The position numbers and the translations under genes were made by a program. The notes beneath the pieces were generated by a model. That model was given only the letters and a program-made list of their open reading frames with translations, ran no database searches and was not told the DNA's origin. From Paludibacteraceae bacterium (GTDB lineage: Bacteria > Bacteroidota > Bacteroidia > Bacteroidales > Paludibacteraceae), in the NCBI GenBank assembly GCA_017559505.1, contig JAFYSF010000070.1:1-64000 (forward strand): a stretch of 64,000 nucleotides of DNA, read 5' to 3'. Shown piece by piece: positions 14,601 to 23,286 of this stretch (position 1 is its first letter; each line of letters opens with the position of its first letter).

Positions 14601-16876
14601 GCTAATAAAGTTACTGTATAGACATTTATAGCAAACACGGCAGTAAGACTTATATCCGAAGTTACTACAATCGTACGAGTTGATGTTGTATCGCCATCTG
14701 ACCATCGCTCAAAATGATAACCTTCAATTGGTGTTGCAACAAGAGTTACAACCGTACCATAATCATATTTTCCTGCACCTGTTACAGTACCTTTTTCGGC
14801 TGACAAGGTTACTGTATGAACATAGATAGCAAACTCGGCAGTAAAAATACTATCTGAAGTTACTATAACCCTACGAGTTGATGCTGTATCTCCATCTAAC
14901 CAACCAACGAAATAACAACCTTCTGCAGGAATAGGCGTAAGAGTCGCCTCTACTCCATAAGATTGATACATATCATATTCCACCCTACCCTTATTCACGT
15001 CATTGACTGTTACAGTTAATTTATACAGTTTAACATTCAAGCTCGTTCCCAAAAAAGAAGACTTATTCACACCATTTCTATCACTCAATATAACATTATC
15101 AACAGTAATAAAAGTCTCATTATACTGTTCTGGTGAAAGACCACCAAAAACAATCGACATTACATCGCCTTCATGACCTATAATAGAAGAACCATACGGA
15201 GTAGAAACAAAAACTCGATAATGACCATTAGATATTTTTCGAATAGAACAAGTATGCCCCTCTGCTCGCGATGTAGTTTTCAATAAAGAATTGTCAGATA
15301 TCATACCATCCAACCAATGAATATCAAATTGCATTGCTACAATATTAGAATAATTATCCATTGCAACTTTCACCTCATATCCATCTTCAACATTTAATCC
15401 TGACAAAGAAAGAGTGTTAGGCTCGTAAATCTCACCTCTAATCGCCACATCCTTTACCCTATTTTTAGGATCGTTTGTGTGGATTTGCATAGTTGTCGAA
15501 AAATACCCCTCGCTTGTAGGAATATACTCAACTTTGACAATATGAGTTTTACCTGTATCAACAACAATAGGCAACTCTTCTAATACAACATACCCCTCAT
15601 CCAAGAATGTAATAGTATCAATAATAAGAGGTAGCTTTCCTATATTATGTATAGAATACCCAGCTTGAACTTTATCCACAATCGACGATTTAGCAAAAAT
15701 AAGATTATCATCACCATCCATTTCTTGGCATTGAACAACAACATATTCACCATACACCCCCGTAGTCATATTTCTTGACGACGAATTACTCAACTCCACA
15801 TCTTGAGGCATAAGATAATATCGAGTATTCGAGCCTCCTAAACGCAGTTTTATATTACAAATCACACCATCTTCACCAGACATAGCTGCTACATTCGACG
15901 AAGAATAAACTACCACAGTCAAAGTATCATCACTCATAATACTCTTAACAATATGATTGGCTGCTCTATCCGACAATTCTACACCCTCATAAACCAATTC
16001 CGATGGCAATACTAAACTAAATTTGGCAGACACAATAGGCTCCATATTATTCATCTTGATCGGCAAAAACACAATACTATCAACAAAGCCTTGCACTTGC
16101 TCTACAAGCAATTCATTCACCGAAAATGGTTCTGCAACCACATTTGCTGTTTGCGTTCCATTCACCGCATTCGACATCACTGTTACAGTACGACTTATCT
16201 CTCCCCAATTCACAGGATTATACTGCAACGTAAGCGTCTTCGATTCACCCACTCCTATCACAAATGCAGTTTCACTAAATGCAAAATCTTCATCATCAAT
16301 ATCAACCGATGTAACATTCAATGCCAAATTACCCACATTTCGCAATACAAAATTTTGAGTATAAGTACTACGAATAGGGATATAACCAAAATCAACATTT
16401 TTTGTTTCAATCTCCAATTTTGGAGCAGAAATAGTCACATTACCACTTATAATTTCTGCATCAATAACCGAACCAGTTGCACTACTAAGCACAACATTTG
16501 GCTTCAAAGTATACACTGCAGGTTCCTTTTTCAACTTCAAATTGAAAGAACACAACAGACCATCACGACCAACAATTGGTTGCAACGACAAATTGTAGAT
16601 ATATATACGCAACTCCTTATCTACCTCAGCCGCAGATATAGTATGACCATTTGAACGAGCTTCATTCAATTCAATAGACTCGTTGACGTATGCCATATTT
16701 ACATCTAAAGGAATTACAATCTCAAGCGCGGCAATATCTTCGCTATTCTTGAGCAATACATCTACTTGCACAACATCCAATGGATGTCCCACTACCGACG
16801 ATAGTGATATTTGATTGACTGCATGCATGACAAAAACCACAAATGTCACACATAATGTTATAAATAGTTTTTTCAT
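11639..16876 (-). CDS. Secreted protein with cohesin-like domains and 16 InlB-type repeats
   Basis: A 1745-residue exported protein with a signal peptide at residues 1-20. The N-terminal third alternates three cohesin-like beta domains (about 20-150, 245-390 and 490-635; for example VVGHPLDVVQVDVLLKN with a later GLLCSFNLKL) with two choice-of-anchor-D/HYDIN-like domains (about 150-245 and 395-488). Residues about 617-1675 are sixteen repeats of 66 residues of the divergent InlB B-repeat type (core EGYHFVRWSDGDT, then TSDITLTAEFAIN). The last 70 residues (ending YGVYLVVSNGETHKIAIR) look like a T9SS sorting domain. The gene follows a subtilase with a dockerin-like module by 125 bp on the same strand, so an attachment role is inferred. 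Confidence 0.85.
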   Translation of the reverse strand: MKKLFITLCVTFVVFVMHAVNQISLSSVVGHPLDVVQVDVLLKNSEDIAALEIVIPLDVNMAYVNESIELNEARSNGHTISAAEVDKELRIYIYNLSLQPIVGRDGLLCSFNLKLKKEPAVYTLKPNVVLSSATGSVIDAEIISGNVTISAPKLEIETKNVDFGYIPIRSTYTQNFVLRNVGNLALNVTSVDIDDEDFAFSETAFVIGVGESKTLTLQYNPVNWGEISRTVTVMSNAVNGTQTANVVAEPFSVNELLVEQVQGFVDSIVFLPIKMNNMEPIVSAKFSLVLPSELVYEGVELSDRAANHIVKSIMSDDTLTVVVYSSSNVAAMSGEDGVICNIKLRLGGSNTRYYLMPQDVELSNSSSRNMTTGVYGEYVVVQCQEMDGDDNLIFAKSSIVDKVQAGYSIHNIGKLPLIIDTITFLDEGYVVLEELPIVVDTGKTHIVKVEYIPTSEGYFSTTMQIHTNDPKNRVKDVAIRGEIYEPNTLSLSGLNVEDGYEVKVAMDNYSNIVAMQFDIHWLDGMISDNSLLKTTSRAEGHTCSIRKISNGHYRVFVSTPYGSSIIGHEGDVMSIVFGGLSPEQYNETFITVDNVILSDRNGVNKSSFLGTSLNVKLYKLTVTVNDVNKGRVEYDMYQSYGVEATLTPIPAEGCYFVGWLDGDTASTRRVIVTSDSIFTAEFAIYVHTVTLSAEKGTVTGAGKYDYGTVVTLVATPIEGYHFERWSDGDTTSTRTIVVTSDISLTAVFAINVYTVTLLAENGAVTGAGKYEHGAVATIEAIPSEGYHFEGWSNGDTASMCIFLVTSDISLTAEFAINVYTVTLSAENGTVMGAGEYEHGDIATITALPISGYHFVGWSDGDTTSTRIIVVTSDMTLTAEFAINVYSVTLLAENGTVTGAGKYDYGTAVTLIATPAEGYRFVRWSDGVVNATRSIILTSDTILTAEFASNICTITLLAENGTVTGAGKYDYGTEVTLTATPAEGYHFVRWSDGDVNATRSIAVTSDITLTAEFAINIYTVNLIAENGIVTGSGDYQYGAIAHITATPTEGFHFVKWSDGDTNASRSITVTSDTTFTAEFAINTYTVTLIAENGVVIGFGKYLYGAAANIVAMPAEGYHFVKWSDGDTRATRSIRVTSDITLTAEFAINVYVVTLIAEKGIVTGSGEYQYGSTAHITVTPAEGHYFVKWSDGDTHATRNIIVTSDTTLTAEFGVNDYMVVLSAENGTVTGYGKYQYGATAQISATPAQGYHFVKWSDGDTNATRSIIVTSDVNLTAEFAIDVYVVKLIAENGVVTGSGEYHYAHKVYITATPAEGYHFVKWSDGDTNMARSITVTSDTTLIAEFVANVYKVKLSATNGTVIGAGDYTYGSIANIVATPAEGYHFVRWSDGDTASTRMLVITSDITLTAEFAINVYTITLSGQNGTVVGAGKYQHGDVATITAMPAEGYHFVRWSDGDTASMRIFVVTSDIALTAEFAINVYTITLSGQNGTVVGAGKYQHGDVVTITATPAEGYHFVRWSDGDTASMRIFVVTSDITLTAEFAANVYSVTLSAEHGTVKGSGEYHYGEIAVITAIPAEGYHFVGWSDGDTTLTRMFIVTSDVTLVAEFAINVYTVTLSGQNGTVVGAGKYNHGTEVSISAIPDKGYHFLRWSDGDTTLTRTFVLTSDITLVAEFELDMRVGEETVRKQSLVVYSQNQNLYVEGATDNYYVIDTAGRVIYIGQSTVITLPYGVYLVVSNGETHKIAIR
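11852..15027 (-). repeat. Coding tandem array, 16 units of 198 bp
   Basis: In-frame tandem repeat encoding the sixteen 66-residue InlB-type modules. Two neighbouring units (about 12250-12447 and 12448-12645) differ at only about eight positions, so they are a recent duplication, while outer units have diverged much more. The array is a likely site of copy-number change and of assembly collapse. Confidence 0.9.
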
Positions 16877-16918
16877 AGTAAAAAATATTATTTTTTCTTA
16901 TCTTTAAGCAATGTTCTT

Positions 16919-16965
16919 CATAGGATAACCATACCTTCAAGCAACCCTCACCGAAGAAGACTGAC
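16919..16965. repeat. Dispersed intergenic repeat (two motifs)
   Basis: 16919-16936 is identical to 4712-4729. The adjoining 16935-16965 is the reverse complement of a block at 24478-24505 (core TTCTTCGGTGA.GGTTGCTTG), also found at 31480-31504. It fills most of the 125-bp spacer between the subtilase and the cohesin-like gene. No -7 box was seen in this spacer, which fits co-transcription. Confidence 0.7.
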
Positions 16966-17001
16966 AATAGCAAGGCTCTACCTAAATGTTCGTACCCCTA
17001 C

Positions 17002-20000
17002 TCACTGAATATACACAATCTTACTTGTTTGCATCAATTTATCATCCACATAAAGTGATACGAAATACACTCCCATAAGCAAGTCTTGGGCTGGAATCCA
17101 AGTATATGAGTATGACCCAAAGCTATTAGCTGTTGTATATACATCAATTGTACGACCTGTTACATCAGAGAATACCATACGCACCTCATATTCGCCAGTC
17201 TGACCAATAAGGTAAGGCACCACAATTTGTTCGCGAAATGGGTTTGGATATGGTGATGATAATTGCATTTGTTCCACCACGCCAAGATTACTTGTTGTGC
17301 TATTAATAGGCAACACATTATGTCCGTGAGTATCACTAAGTACAATATCACTCAACTCAGCATCACCAATTTCGAGCAAAGCATGACGACCAACTGGAAT
17401 AGTTTTACCCGACAACGAATAAGCTATAAACATATATTCATCTTCTCCGCGCCAACCTGAAACTTTTTCGAAACCATCAAGAGAAGCAAGAGGTTTGATT
17501 TCTGCATCTTCATCTACTCCGAATAAGAACTGAACACCACCCAATGCCACAGGAGTTTCCACATAAAGAATGCCATTTTCAATAGAGTAAGTAGCTGTAT
17601 TATTAGCCTCCATAACCCCAACGTAAGAAGGATTTATAATGCTATTCAACACCGCCACAACATCAAGAACATTAACTATACCATCTTCATTAACATCAGC
17701 AGCCTCATAAATAAAAGGCTTAGGATTTTGATTTGTAAGCCAACCAACAATAGCAACAACATCAGCAACATCCACTTTCATACTACCATTAACATCACCT
17801 TTCATTGCTGTCAATGGAGTAGCAGCAACTGGATTAGAAAGGCTATACGAACTAAGCGAAGTAGTAACTTGTTTGATAATATAGTAATACGTTTCTCTTG
17901 GCACTACAGCATAATCGACAAATTCAGTATCTCCCAAGTCAATAAGAGATTGATTAACAACTATTGAATCACTACTTACACCATTAGAGTCAAATGTAAA
18001 TCGATAAATATTATACCCAAGCAAATCTTCAAAATTCTCTTCATCAATCACCCAAGTAAGTTTCACCCTTCCAAGACCAGCCTCAGCCATAAGTCCTGTA
18101 CCCATTGAACCCGCCGATGCCACTTGCACATTAAAACGCATATTTTCCTCGGGAATTTCAAAATGATCAGTATCTTTTGCTCCATACACATAGATACGAT
18201 TAAGACCATCTGTAGCTGTTTTACCTGTAATATCAAGATACGCAGTATAAATAGTGCTATCAGCACTCCAACTTCCATTTCTGGCAATAGTTACTTGCGT
18301 ATAAGGAGGACGTAGCCCCATCGAAATAGTAGGCACAACAGCAGTATCCATAGCACGATTAAAATATACCTCAAACTTATGGCGACCTACACCAAGAGGA
18401 GGCAATAATTCAAACTCATCTTGCGCATCATATCCATTTACAACAACTTTCCATACAATACCATGGGCTTCAGACGAAGGACGAGTAAGCATATTAGAAA
18501 GATTAAAATAACCAAAACCTGAACCACTTTCAACATCCCAAACTCCCTTACGCACAATATCTTCTCTTGCTGAACCAAAATATGAAGGCACTGTCATTTC
18601 ATAATCCACAGGCATAGAAGAATTAGAATAACATGACAACAATAATCTATCCTCTCCTATTTTCCACGTATTATTTAAAACATTAGATTGTTCAAGATAT
18701 TTAACATACGAGTTATTGTAAGATCCCAAACCAATGAGAGTAAAATATCCACAAGAAGGGTCAACAATTGAAATATTATTACATTCATTTGTGTTTATGG
18801 CCTTATTATCTTGCCCTGCACCTGCTATGTTACAATAATAATTACTATTTACGAAAGTACAAGAATTTATATTTAGAGGATTAACACCATCTGTAGCAGT
18901 ATTATATCGTATTATTGAATTCTCAAAAATACAACCAGATAAAATATTAGTTTCCAAATCTGACCATAAGTGTTCCACAATAACATATTTCAATGTATCT
19001 TCCTCATTCAAAAATAGCCCTCTAAAATTACCATTCCCAAAATCTGTTTTAGTAAACACAATCATACTATCGGGTGTTCCCTGAGCAATAAGATGACCAT
19101 TAGGAGCAACCGACAATCCTGTCTCATCTTTAAATTTTAATATAGTACCTGGTTTAATAGTAAGAGTAACATTTTCTGCTACAACCAATGAAGACGTTAC
19201 AATATAATGATTGTTCGGATAAAGTGTACGGTCTTTCATTATCAAACCCCCAATCTCTACTACATTTTCAGCTATAATAACAAAATTATGCTCAAGTACC
19301 CTTGAAATATTATCACATGTTACTTTCAACAACAATTTAATATCACGTCCATCTACACATTTAGGATTCACTACAAGACGAATAGGATTAGTACTACTTT
19401 TTTTAGCATACGCACCAAGTGAACAACCAAATTCAACTTCTGAATCTAAAATCGTTACAATTTCAGGATCTTCATTCTCACCTACCTCTAATGTCATTTT
19501 AATATTCTCAGCTTGTCCCCACATGTTTTTCAAAACAGGATAAAACAAAATAGTATCACCTGCATCAGGGCGACCATCGCCATCACCACCAATAGAATCA
19601 ACCATAATGTATGAAACAAGCACAAGTTCTGGTTTGCTGTCAGTATCGGTAATATTATAAACAGTTTTGAAGTCAACATCCTTATAACCATTAAGTTTAC
19701 GAGAATAGATTAAATCACTAAAAAGAACCTCTTTGCTTGCATACTCCTTACGACCAAGAAGAGCAGAAATAGCACCTGCAACGAACGAACATGACATAGA
19801 GGTACCATTAAATGCTTTGTAACGACCGCCTGGGTATGTACTCATAATACCAACACCAGGTGCGCGAAGTTCGTAGTTGTAAAGTTGATCTTCAGCATAA
19901 ATAGAATACATAGGCCCATCACAATCAAAATTACTAAATCCAGCCAAATTGCCACTCTCATCACTAGCTGTAACACCTAATACGAAAGCAAATGCAGCTG

Positions 20001-21123
20001 GAAACATAGGTTTATTTTTAACTGCAGGCTCACCATTTATTGAACAATCACGAGAATTTACAGATAAAAAATCATTACCTGCCGCCGCCACAAGTACCAT
20101 TTTAGCGTATGCTTTTACAAGGGCTTGTTCTTCGGCAAGAGAATATTGATAACTACCAAAACTCATATTAAGCACATCAGCCCCATTGGCTATAGCATAA
20201 TCAATACCTTTAATAATAGTGGCAACATCGCCAGTTCCATCAGATTGTATTACTGAAATTGGCATAATAAGTGCATCTGGGTTAGCACCTGTGATACCAA
20301 TGCCATTATTGCCCACTGCTGCTGCAATACCAGCACAGTGAGTGCCATGCCCATTGAAATCACGCATATTAGATGTTTGATTAACAAAGTCCCAACCATG
20401 AATATCATCAACAAAACCATTATTATCATCATCTTCTTCCTCTAAGCCTTTTGCTTCTACTTCGTTAGTCCAAATATTTGCTTGCAAATCAGGATGCTCT
20501 GTATCTACACCTGTATCGAGAATAGCGATTACTGGGCGTTTTTCTTTAATGCGAGGTTTGTTCCAAAGATATGGAACATTGATTGCTGACAAGCCATATT
20601 GCTCACTATACAATGGTTCGGCTACACATGTTGCACTATCAGTATATTCATCTAATGACAAGGCATAAACAATATAGTTAGGTTCAACATACTCTACCTC
20701 TGGCAATGCTTTGAGTGTTTCAATAACTTTACGAACCGATTGAATCTTCTCCCGACTAAACTTCATACGATAGAGTTTTGACATATCAGTATCTACCACC
20801 TCCACACCATTAGCAGTGCGCATACGGCGTTGCGATACTTTATTGCCAGAGAGAGGCATAAGTTGGTCAACCGAATCAACACCCAATACCTCGAGAACTG
20901 CATCGACAGCCGAAACAGCCGAAGATTGAAACTTACCATTTTTGGCACGCACATTAACACGGCTAGTTGGTTTGAACTTAACCAACACCTCGCCTTCGCG
21001 ATAGTCACGACGACGAGAATCAATTTTGACTACTTCATCTTCATTATTGCGGTCTTGCGCAACAGCTGGCATTGCCACCACCACAGCAACAAAAGCCAAT
21101 AAGAAAAGTGTAAATTTTTTCAT
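17002..21123 (-). CDS. Subtilisin-like serine protease (S8) with dockerin-like module and T9SS tail
   Basis: A 1373-residue exported protease. Residues 1-22 are a signal peptide (ending PAVAQ), and about 40-155 form an inhibitor-I9-like propeptide. The S8 catalytic triad is intact: Asp203 (AILDTGVD), His259 (NGHGTHCAG) and Ser442 (FNGTSMS), with the oxyanion Asn350 (AAAGN). A long beta-rich middle includes an FN3-like segment. Residues about 1106-1165 contain two dockerin-type calcium loops (GDVNGSMKVDVADVV and DVNEDGIVNVLDVV). About 1285-1373 is a T9SS type A sorting domain (YPNPF near its start, KIVYIQ at the end). It probably acts on the cell surface or outside the cell. The next gene on the strand has cohesin-like domains. 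Confidence 0.95.
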   Translation of the reverse strand: MKKFTLFLLAFVAVVVAMPAVAQDRNNEDEVVKIDSRRRDYREGEVLVKFKPTSRVNVRAKNGKFQSSAVSAVDAVLEVLGVDSVDQLMPLSGNKVSQRRMRTANGVEVVDTDMSKLYRMKFSREKIQSVRKVIETLKALPEVEYVEPNYIVYALSLDEYTDSATCVAEPLYSEQYGLSAINVPYLWNKPRIKEKRPVIAILDTGVDTEHPDLQANIWTNEVEAKGLEEEDDDNNGFVDDIHGWDFVNQTSNMRDFNGHGTHCAGIAAAVGNNGIGITGANPDALIMPISVIQSDGTGDVATIIKGIDYAIANGADVLNMSFGSYQYSLAEEQALVKAYAKMVLVAAAGNDFLSVNSRDCSINGEPAVKNKPMFPAAFAFVLGVTASDESGNLAGFSNFDCDGPMYSIYAEDQLYNYELRAPGVGIMSTYPGGRYKAFNGTSMSCSFVAGAISALLGRKEYASKEVLFSDLIYSRKLNGYKDVDFKTVYNITDTDSKPELVLVSYIMVDSIGGDGDGRPDAGDTILFYPVLKNMWGQAENIKMTLEVGENEDPEIVTILDSEVEFGCSLGAYAKKSSTNPIRLVVNPKCVDGRDIKLLLKVTCDNISRVLEHNFVIIAENVVEIGGLIMKDRTLYPNNHYIVTSSLVVAENVTLTIKPGTILKFKDETGLSVAPNGHLIAQGTPDSMIVFTKTDFGNGNFRGLFLNEEDTLKYVIVEHLWSDLETNILSGCIFENSIIRYNTATDGVNPLNINSCTFVNSNYYCNIAGAGQDNKAINTNECNNISIVDPSCGYFTLIGLGSYNNSYVKYLEQSNVLNNTWKIGEDRLLLSCYSNSSMPVDYEMTVPSYFGSAREDIVRKGVWDVESGSGFGYFNLSNMLTRPSSEAHGIVWKVVVNGYDAQDEFELLPPLGVGRHKFEVYFNRAMDTAVVPTISMGLRPPYTQVTIARNGSWSADSTIYTAYLDITGKTATDGLNRIYVYGAKDTDHFEIPEENMRFNVQVASAGSMGTGLMAEAGLGRVKLTWVIDEENFEDLLGYNIYRFTFDSNGVSSDSIVVNQSLIDLGDTEFVDYAVVPRETYYYIIKQVTTSLSSYSLSNPVAATPLTAMKGDVNGSMKVDVADVVAIVGWLTNQNPKPFIYEAADVNEDGIVNVLDVVAVLNSIINPSYVGVMEANNTATYSIENGILYVETPVALGGVQFLFGVDEDAEIKPLASLDGFEKVSGWRGEDEYMFIAYSLSGKTIPVGRHALLEIGDAELSDIVLSDTHGHNVLPINSTTSNLGVVEQMQLSSPYPNPFREQIVVPYLIGQTGEYEVRMVFSDVTGRTIDVYTTANSFGSYSYTWIPAQDLLMGVYFVSLYVDDKLMQTSKIVYIQ

Positions 21124-21519
21124 AGTAATTAATTTTAACTTATATCTTTTTTCTAGTCTTATTTTATATAGATGGATAACTCACTTACATAAGACTTACG
21201 GCCCTCGCCATGTCCCTAGAGAATAAAAAAACATCCTCATATAATATTTGCTAACTTCATCATTAAATATATTTAAATAATAATTTATGAAGTTGCAACT
21301 TATATAAGGATGATACTTAAAAATATGAGCAACATTAAAAATATAGTTACAAGACATAATTAATTGCATAATAGTTTCAATTTCAAAAATTAAGTCAGCA
21401 ATAAATATACAATTATAATGCCATTTAACTTGTTGCAGGAATATTTTTTGTTTCACAAAAGAAATAATCACCTACATAACAATGTATTACATATACTCAT
21501 AATAATAATAAAAACAAAA
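21124..21519. other. Intergenic region upstream of the subtilase
   Basis: AT-rich, no supported gene. One inverted repeat is visible, AACTTCAT at 21253-21260 and ATGAAGTT at 21287-21294, which could be an operator. I could not find a convincing -7 box for the subtilase gene. Confidence 0.6.
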
Positions 21520-21547
21520 AAAATACACTTTTAAGAAAGTGTATTTT
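21520..21547 (-). terminator. Terminator of the radical SAM gene
   Basis: AAAATACACTTT (21520-21531) pairs perfectly with AAAGTGTATTTT (21536-21547) around a TAAG loop, and on the minus strand a T-rich tract follows. The stem overlaps the stop codon of the gene at 21546-22322. Confidence 0.8.
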
Positions 21548-22322
21548 ATCCAACTCCAAGGTCGGAGTTTTCTATGAGAATTTCGATTTTGGGATTATCT
21601 TTGATTGTAGGATAGACCTCTTGGATGAACCACTTGACAAGGGATTCGTCGCGACGAACTGCGGTGGTATTATTACAAAAAAGGTTGACTGAGAAATATT
21701 CAAAATGCTGTTGAGCTAACTCGATGTCTTTAAGAATAGTATCTTTCGTTTGCCCTTCGACACAGCATAATAGGCAAATGCCTTGAAAATATTGGGCTAC
21801 CTCCTCGGGAGTAACTGTTAATGGAACCCCTTTACGCCACTGCTGACGGAGTTGAGGATTGAAGGTTTCGATGCCACAACGATATTTAATAGTGAGGAAT
21901 GAGGAGTTAAGAACCGAAGGTCTTTGAGCCTTTGGCGATAAAATGAGGAATGAACTCTCATTATCATTTAAACTTTCCTTTACAAAAGAAGAAGTTATTC
22001 TATCTGCAAATTGTTGGAGGCGATTGCGGTACATCCAGTGCATTTCGCACCAAAGAGTGTGGATGTTTTTTTCGACTATAATGCGTTGAAGGAGGTCTAT
22101 TGTACGATCATCGAGTTCAAAGGCAGAACCTGAATTGATTACATCCAATACTCCATACTCACCTGTAACTTGCTCAAGCACTTGACGGTTAACCTCGAAT
22201 GGATCGGCACTCACATCGGTGTGATAGTCACAAAATGTGCATTGCCGCCACTTGCAACCTGTACCTTGCAAAAGCACAAATTCACGCGGCATTTTATCTG
22301 ATATCTTAGAATAACGATTCAT
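21546..22322 (-). CDS. Radical SAM protein (CX4CX2C) with an in-frame repeat insertion
   Basis: A 258-residue protein with Cys23, Cys28 and Cys31 in GTGCKWRQCTFCDY, a CX4CX2C variant of the radical SAM cluster motif, and strongly conserved blocks such as YGVLDVINSGS, YRCGIETF and a C-terminal ENSDLGVG. It belongs to a small Bacteroidales radical SAM family with no assigned reaction. Residues 124-144 (SFLILSPKAQRPSVLNSSFLT) are encoded by a 61-bp copy of a dispersed intergenic repeat, also at 26405-26464, and interrupt the expected passage into the YRCG strand. The frame stays open, so the protein may still be made, but folding could be affected. Confidence 0.85.
   Translation of the reverse strand: MNRYSKISDKMPREFVLLQGTGCKWRQCTFCDYHTDVSADPFEVNRQVLEQVTGEYGVLDVINSGSAFELDDRTIDLLQRIIVEKNIHTLWCEMHWMYRNRLQQFADRITSSFVKESLNDNESSFLILSPKAQRPSVLNSSFLTIKYRCGIETFNPQLRQQWRKGVPLTVTPEEVAQYFQGICLLCCVEGQTKDTILKDIELAQQHFEYFSVNLFCNNTTAVRRDESLVKWFIQEVYPTIKDNPKIEILIENSDLGVG
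21892..21952. repeat. Dispersed 60-bp repeat, copy inside a gene
   Basis: On the minus strand it starts ATTCCTCATTTTATCGCC and continues through AAAGGCTCAAAGACCTTCGG. The copy at 26405-26464 (plus strand) matches it with one substitution and a one-base length difference. This copy is inside the radical SAM gene and adds about 21 codons. Confidence 0.9.
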
Positions 22323-22465
22323 ACTGTTTTTCTCACGGATTTTTTTTGTCTCTCACGGAATTCACGGAATGACGCTTCGCGTGCCATCCGGATTTAATTT
22401 TATCTCCCACAAATTACACAAAAATCACAAATTACTATTTACTCTTTACTAATTACTCTTTATTA

Positions 22466-23149
22466 TTAAATAGCAACGCCTACACGTTCGAATTTGTGCT
22501 TAATCCAACGAATAACAACGTATGCCATTGGTGTGCCGAAAATGGCTTCTATGCCAAGTTTCATCGTGTATTGGAAGAGAAGCATCATCAAAAGGTCGTG
22601 AGTGGAGACTACGCCAAGGAATGCAATCAAAACGAAAGGCACAGTGTCGAACAAATAGCCCACCATAGAACTGCCAATAGTGCGCACCCAAAGCCAGCGA
22701 CCTGCGGTGAGACGCTTTATGCGATCCATAAGCCATGCGTTAGACAATTCGCCGAGAAGGAAACCTGTGAGCGAAGCAATGACGATACGAGGCACATAAG
22801 AGAACATGGTGTTGTAAGCATTGGCTTCGGTCTGTAAATAGTCGGGCGAAGGGAGCCAAACACCCATTTGAGTGCAAAGAACCATGACTATATTGCACAC
22901 AAAAGTGAGCCAAATAATCTTTCTGGCTGTACGATAGCCCCATATTTCGGTGAGGACATCGCCTAACATATAAGCGAAGGGGAAAGTGATTGTACCAGCG
23001 TCGAAATAGAACCATCCGGCAATGCTTATAACCTTGACTGCCATGATGTTCGACACGAGATAGAGAGTAACGAAGAGAGCCGTAACTGCCATCAATGGCA
23101 TCGTACTTTCTTTTCGGTTTTTTAAAGGGTTTTCCGAGACCTTGTTCAT
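22466..23149 (-). CDS. yhhQ: Queuosine precursor transporter (YhhQ/VUT family)
   Basis: A 227-residue inner-membrane protein with about six hydrophobic segments. The family signature is clear: VSNIMAVKVISIAGWFYFDAG with its FPFAYMLGDVLTEIWGY continuation near residues 38-72, and the later GSSMVGYLFDTVPFVLIAF stretch. YhhQ proteins import queuosine precursors (preQ0/preQ1) for tRNA modification. The length is normal. A divergent -7 box TAACTTTGC at 23177-23185 lies 28 bases upstream of its start. Confidence 0.93.
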   Translation of the reverse strand: MNKVSENPLKNRKESTMPLMAVTALFVTLYLVSNIMAVKVISIAGWFYFDAGTITFPFAYMLGDVLTEIWGYRTARKIIWLTFVCNIVMVLCTQMGVWLPSPDYLQTEANAYNTMFSYVPRIVIASLTGFLLGELSNAWLMDRIKRLTAGRWLWVRTIGSSMVGYLFDTVPFVLIAFLGVVSTHDLLMMLLFQYTMKLGIEAIFGTPMAYVVIRWIKHKFERVGVAI

Positions 23150-23176
23150 AATTTTTAAGATTTACTAATTTCGGGT

Positions 23177-23216
23177 GCAAAGTTAGTGATTTTAATTCAT
23201 AATTTAGTATCTTTGC
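23177..23216. promoter_or_regulatory. Divergent promoters for yhhQ and the sigma factor
   Basis: The minus-strand -7 box TAACTTTGC lies at 23177-23185 (for the transporter) and the plus-strand TATCTTTGC at 23208-23216 (for the sigma factor, 71 bases before its ATG). Confidence 0.65.
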
Positions 23217-23286
23217 AAAAAAAATGTAGAAATTATGTAGTTTTTAGTCAACTTGTGCGTCTAATAGGCAAAAAGAACAAAAAACA

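Noticed and set aside
16091..16654. A 187-codon plus-strand frame opposite the cohesin-like region
   Set aside because: Composition rich in His, Thr and Arg typical of an antisense frame, and the minus-strand gene continues through it.
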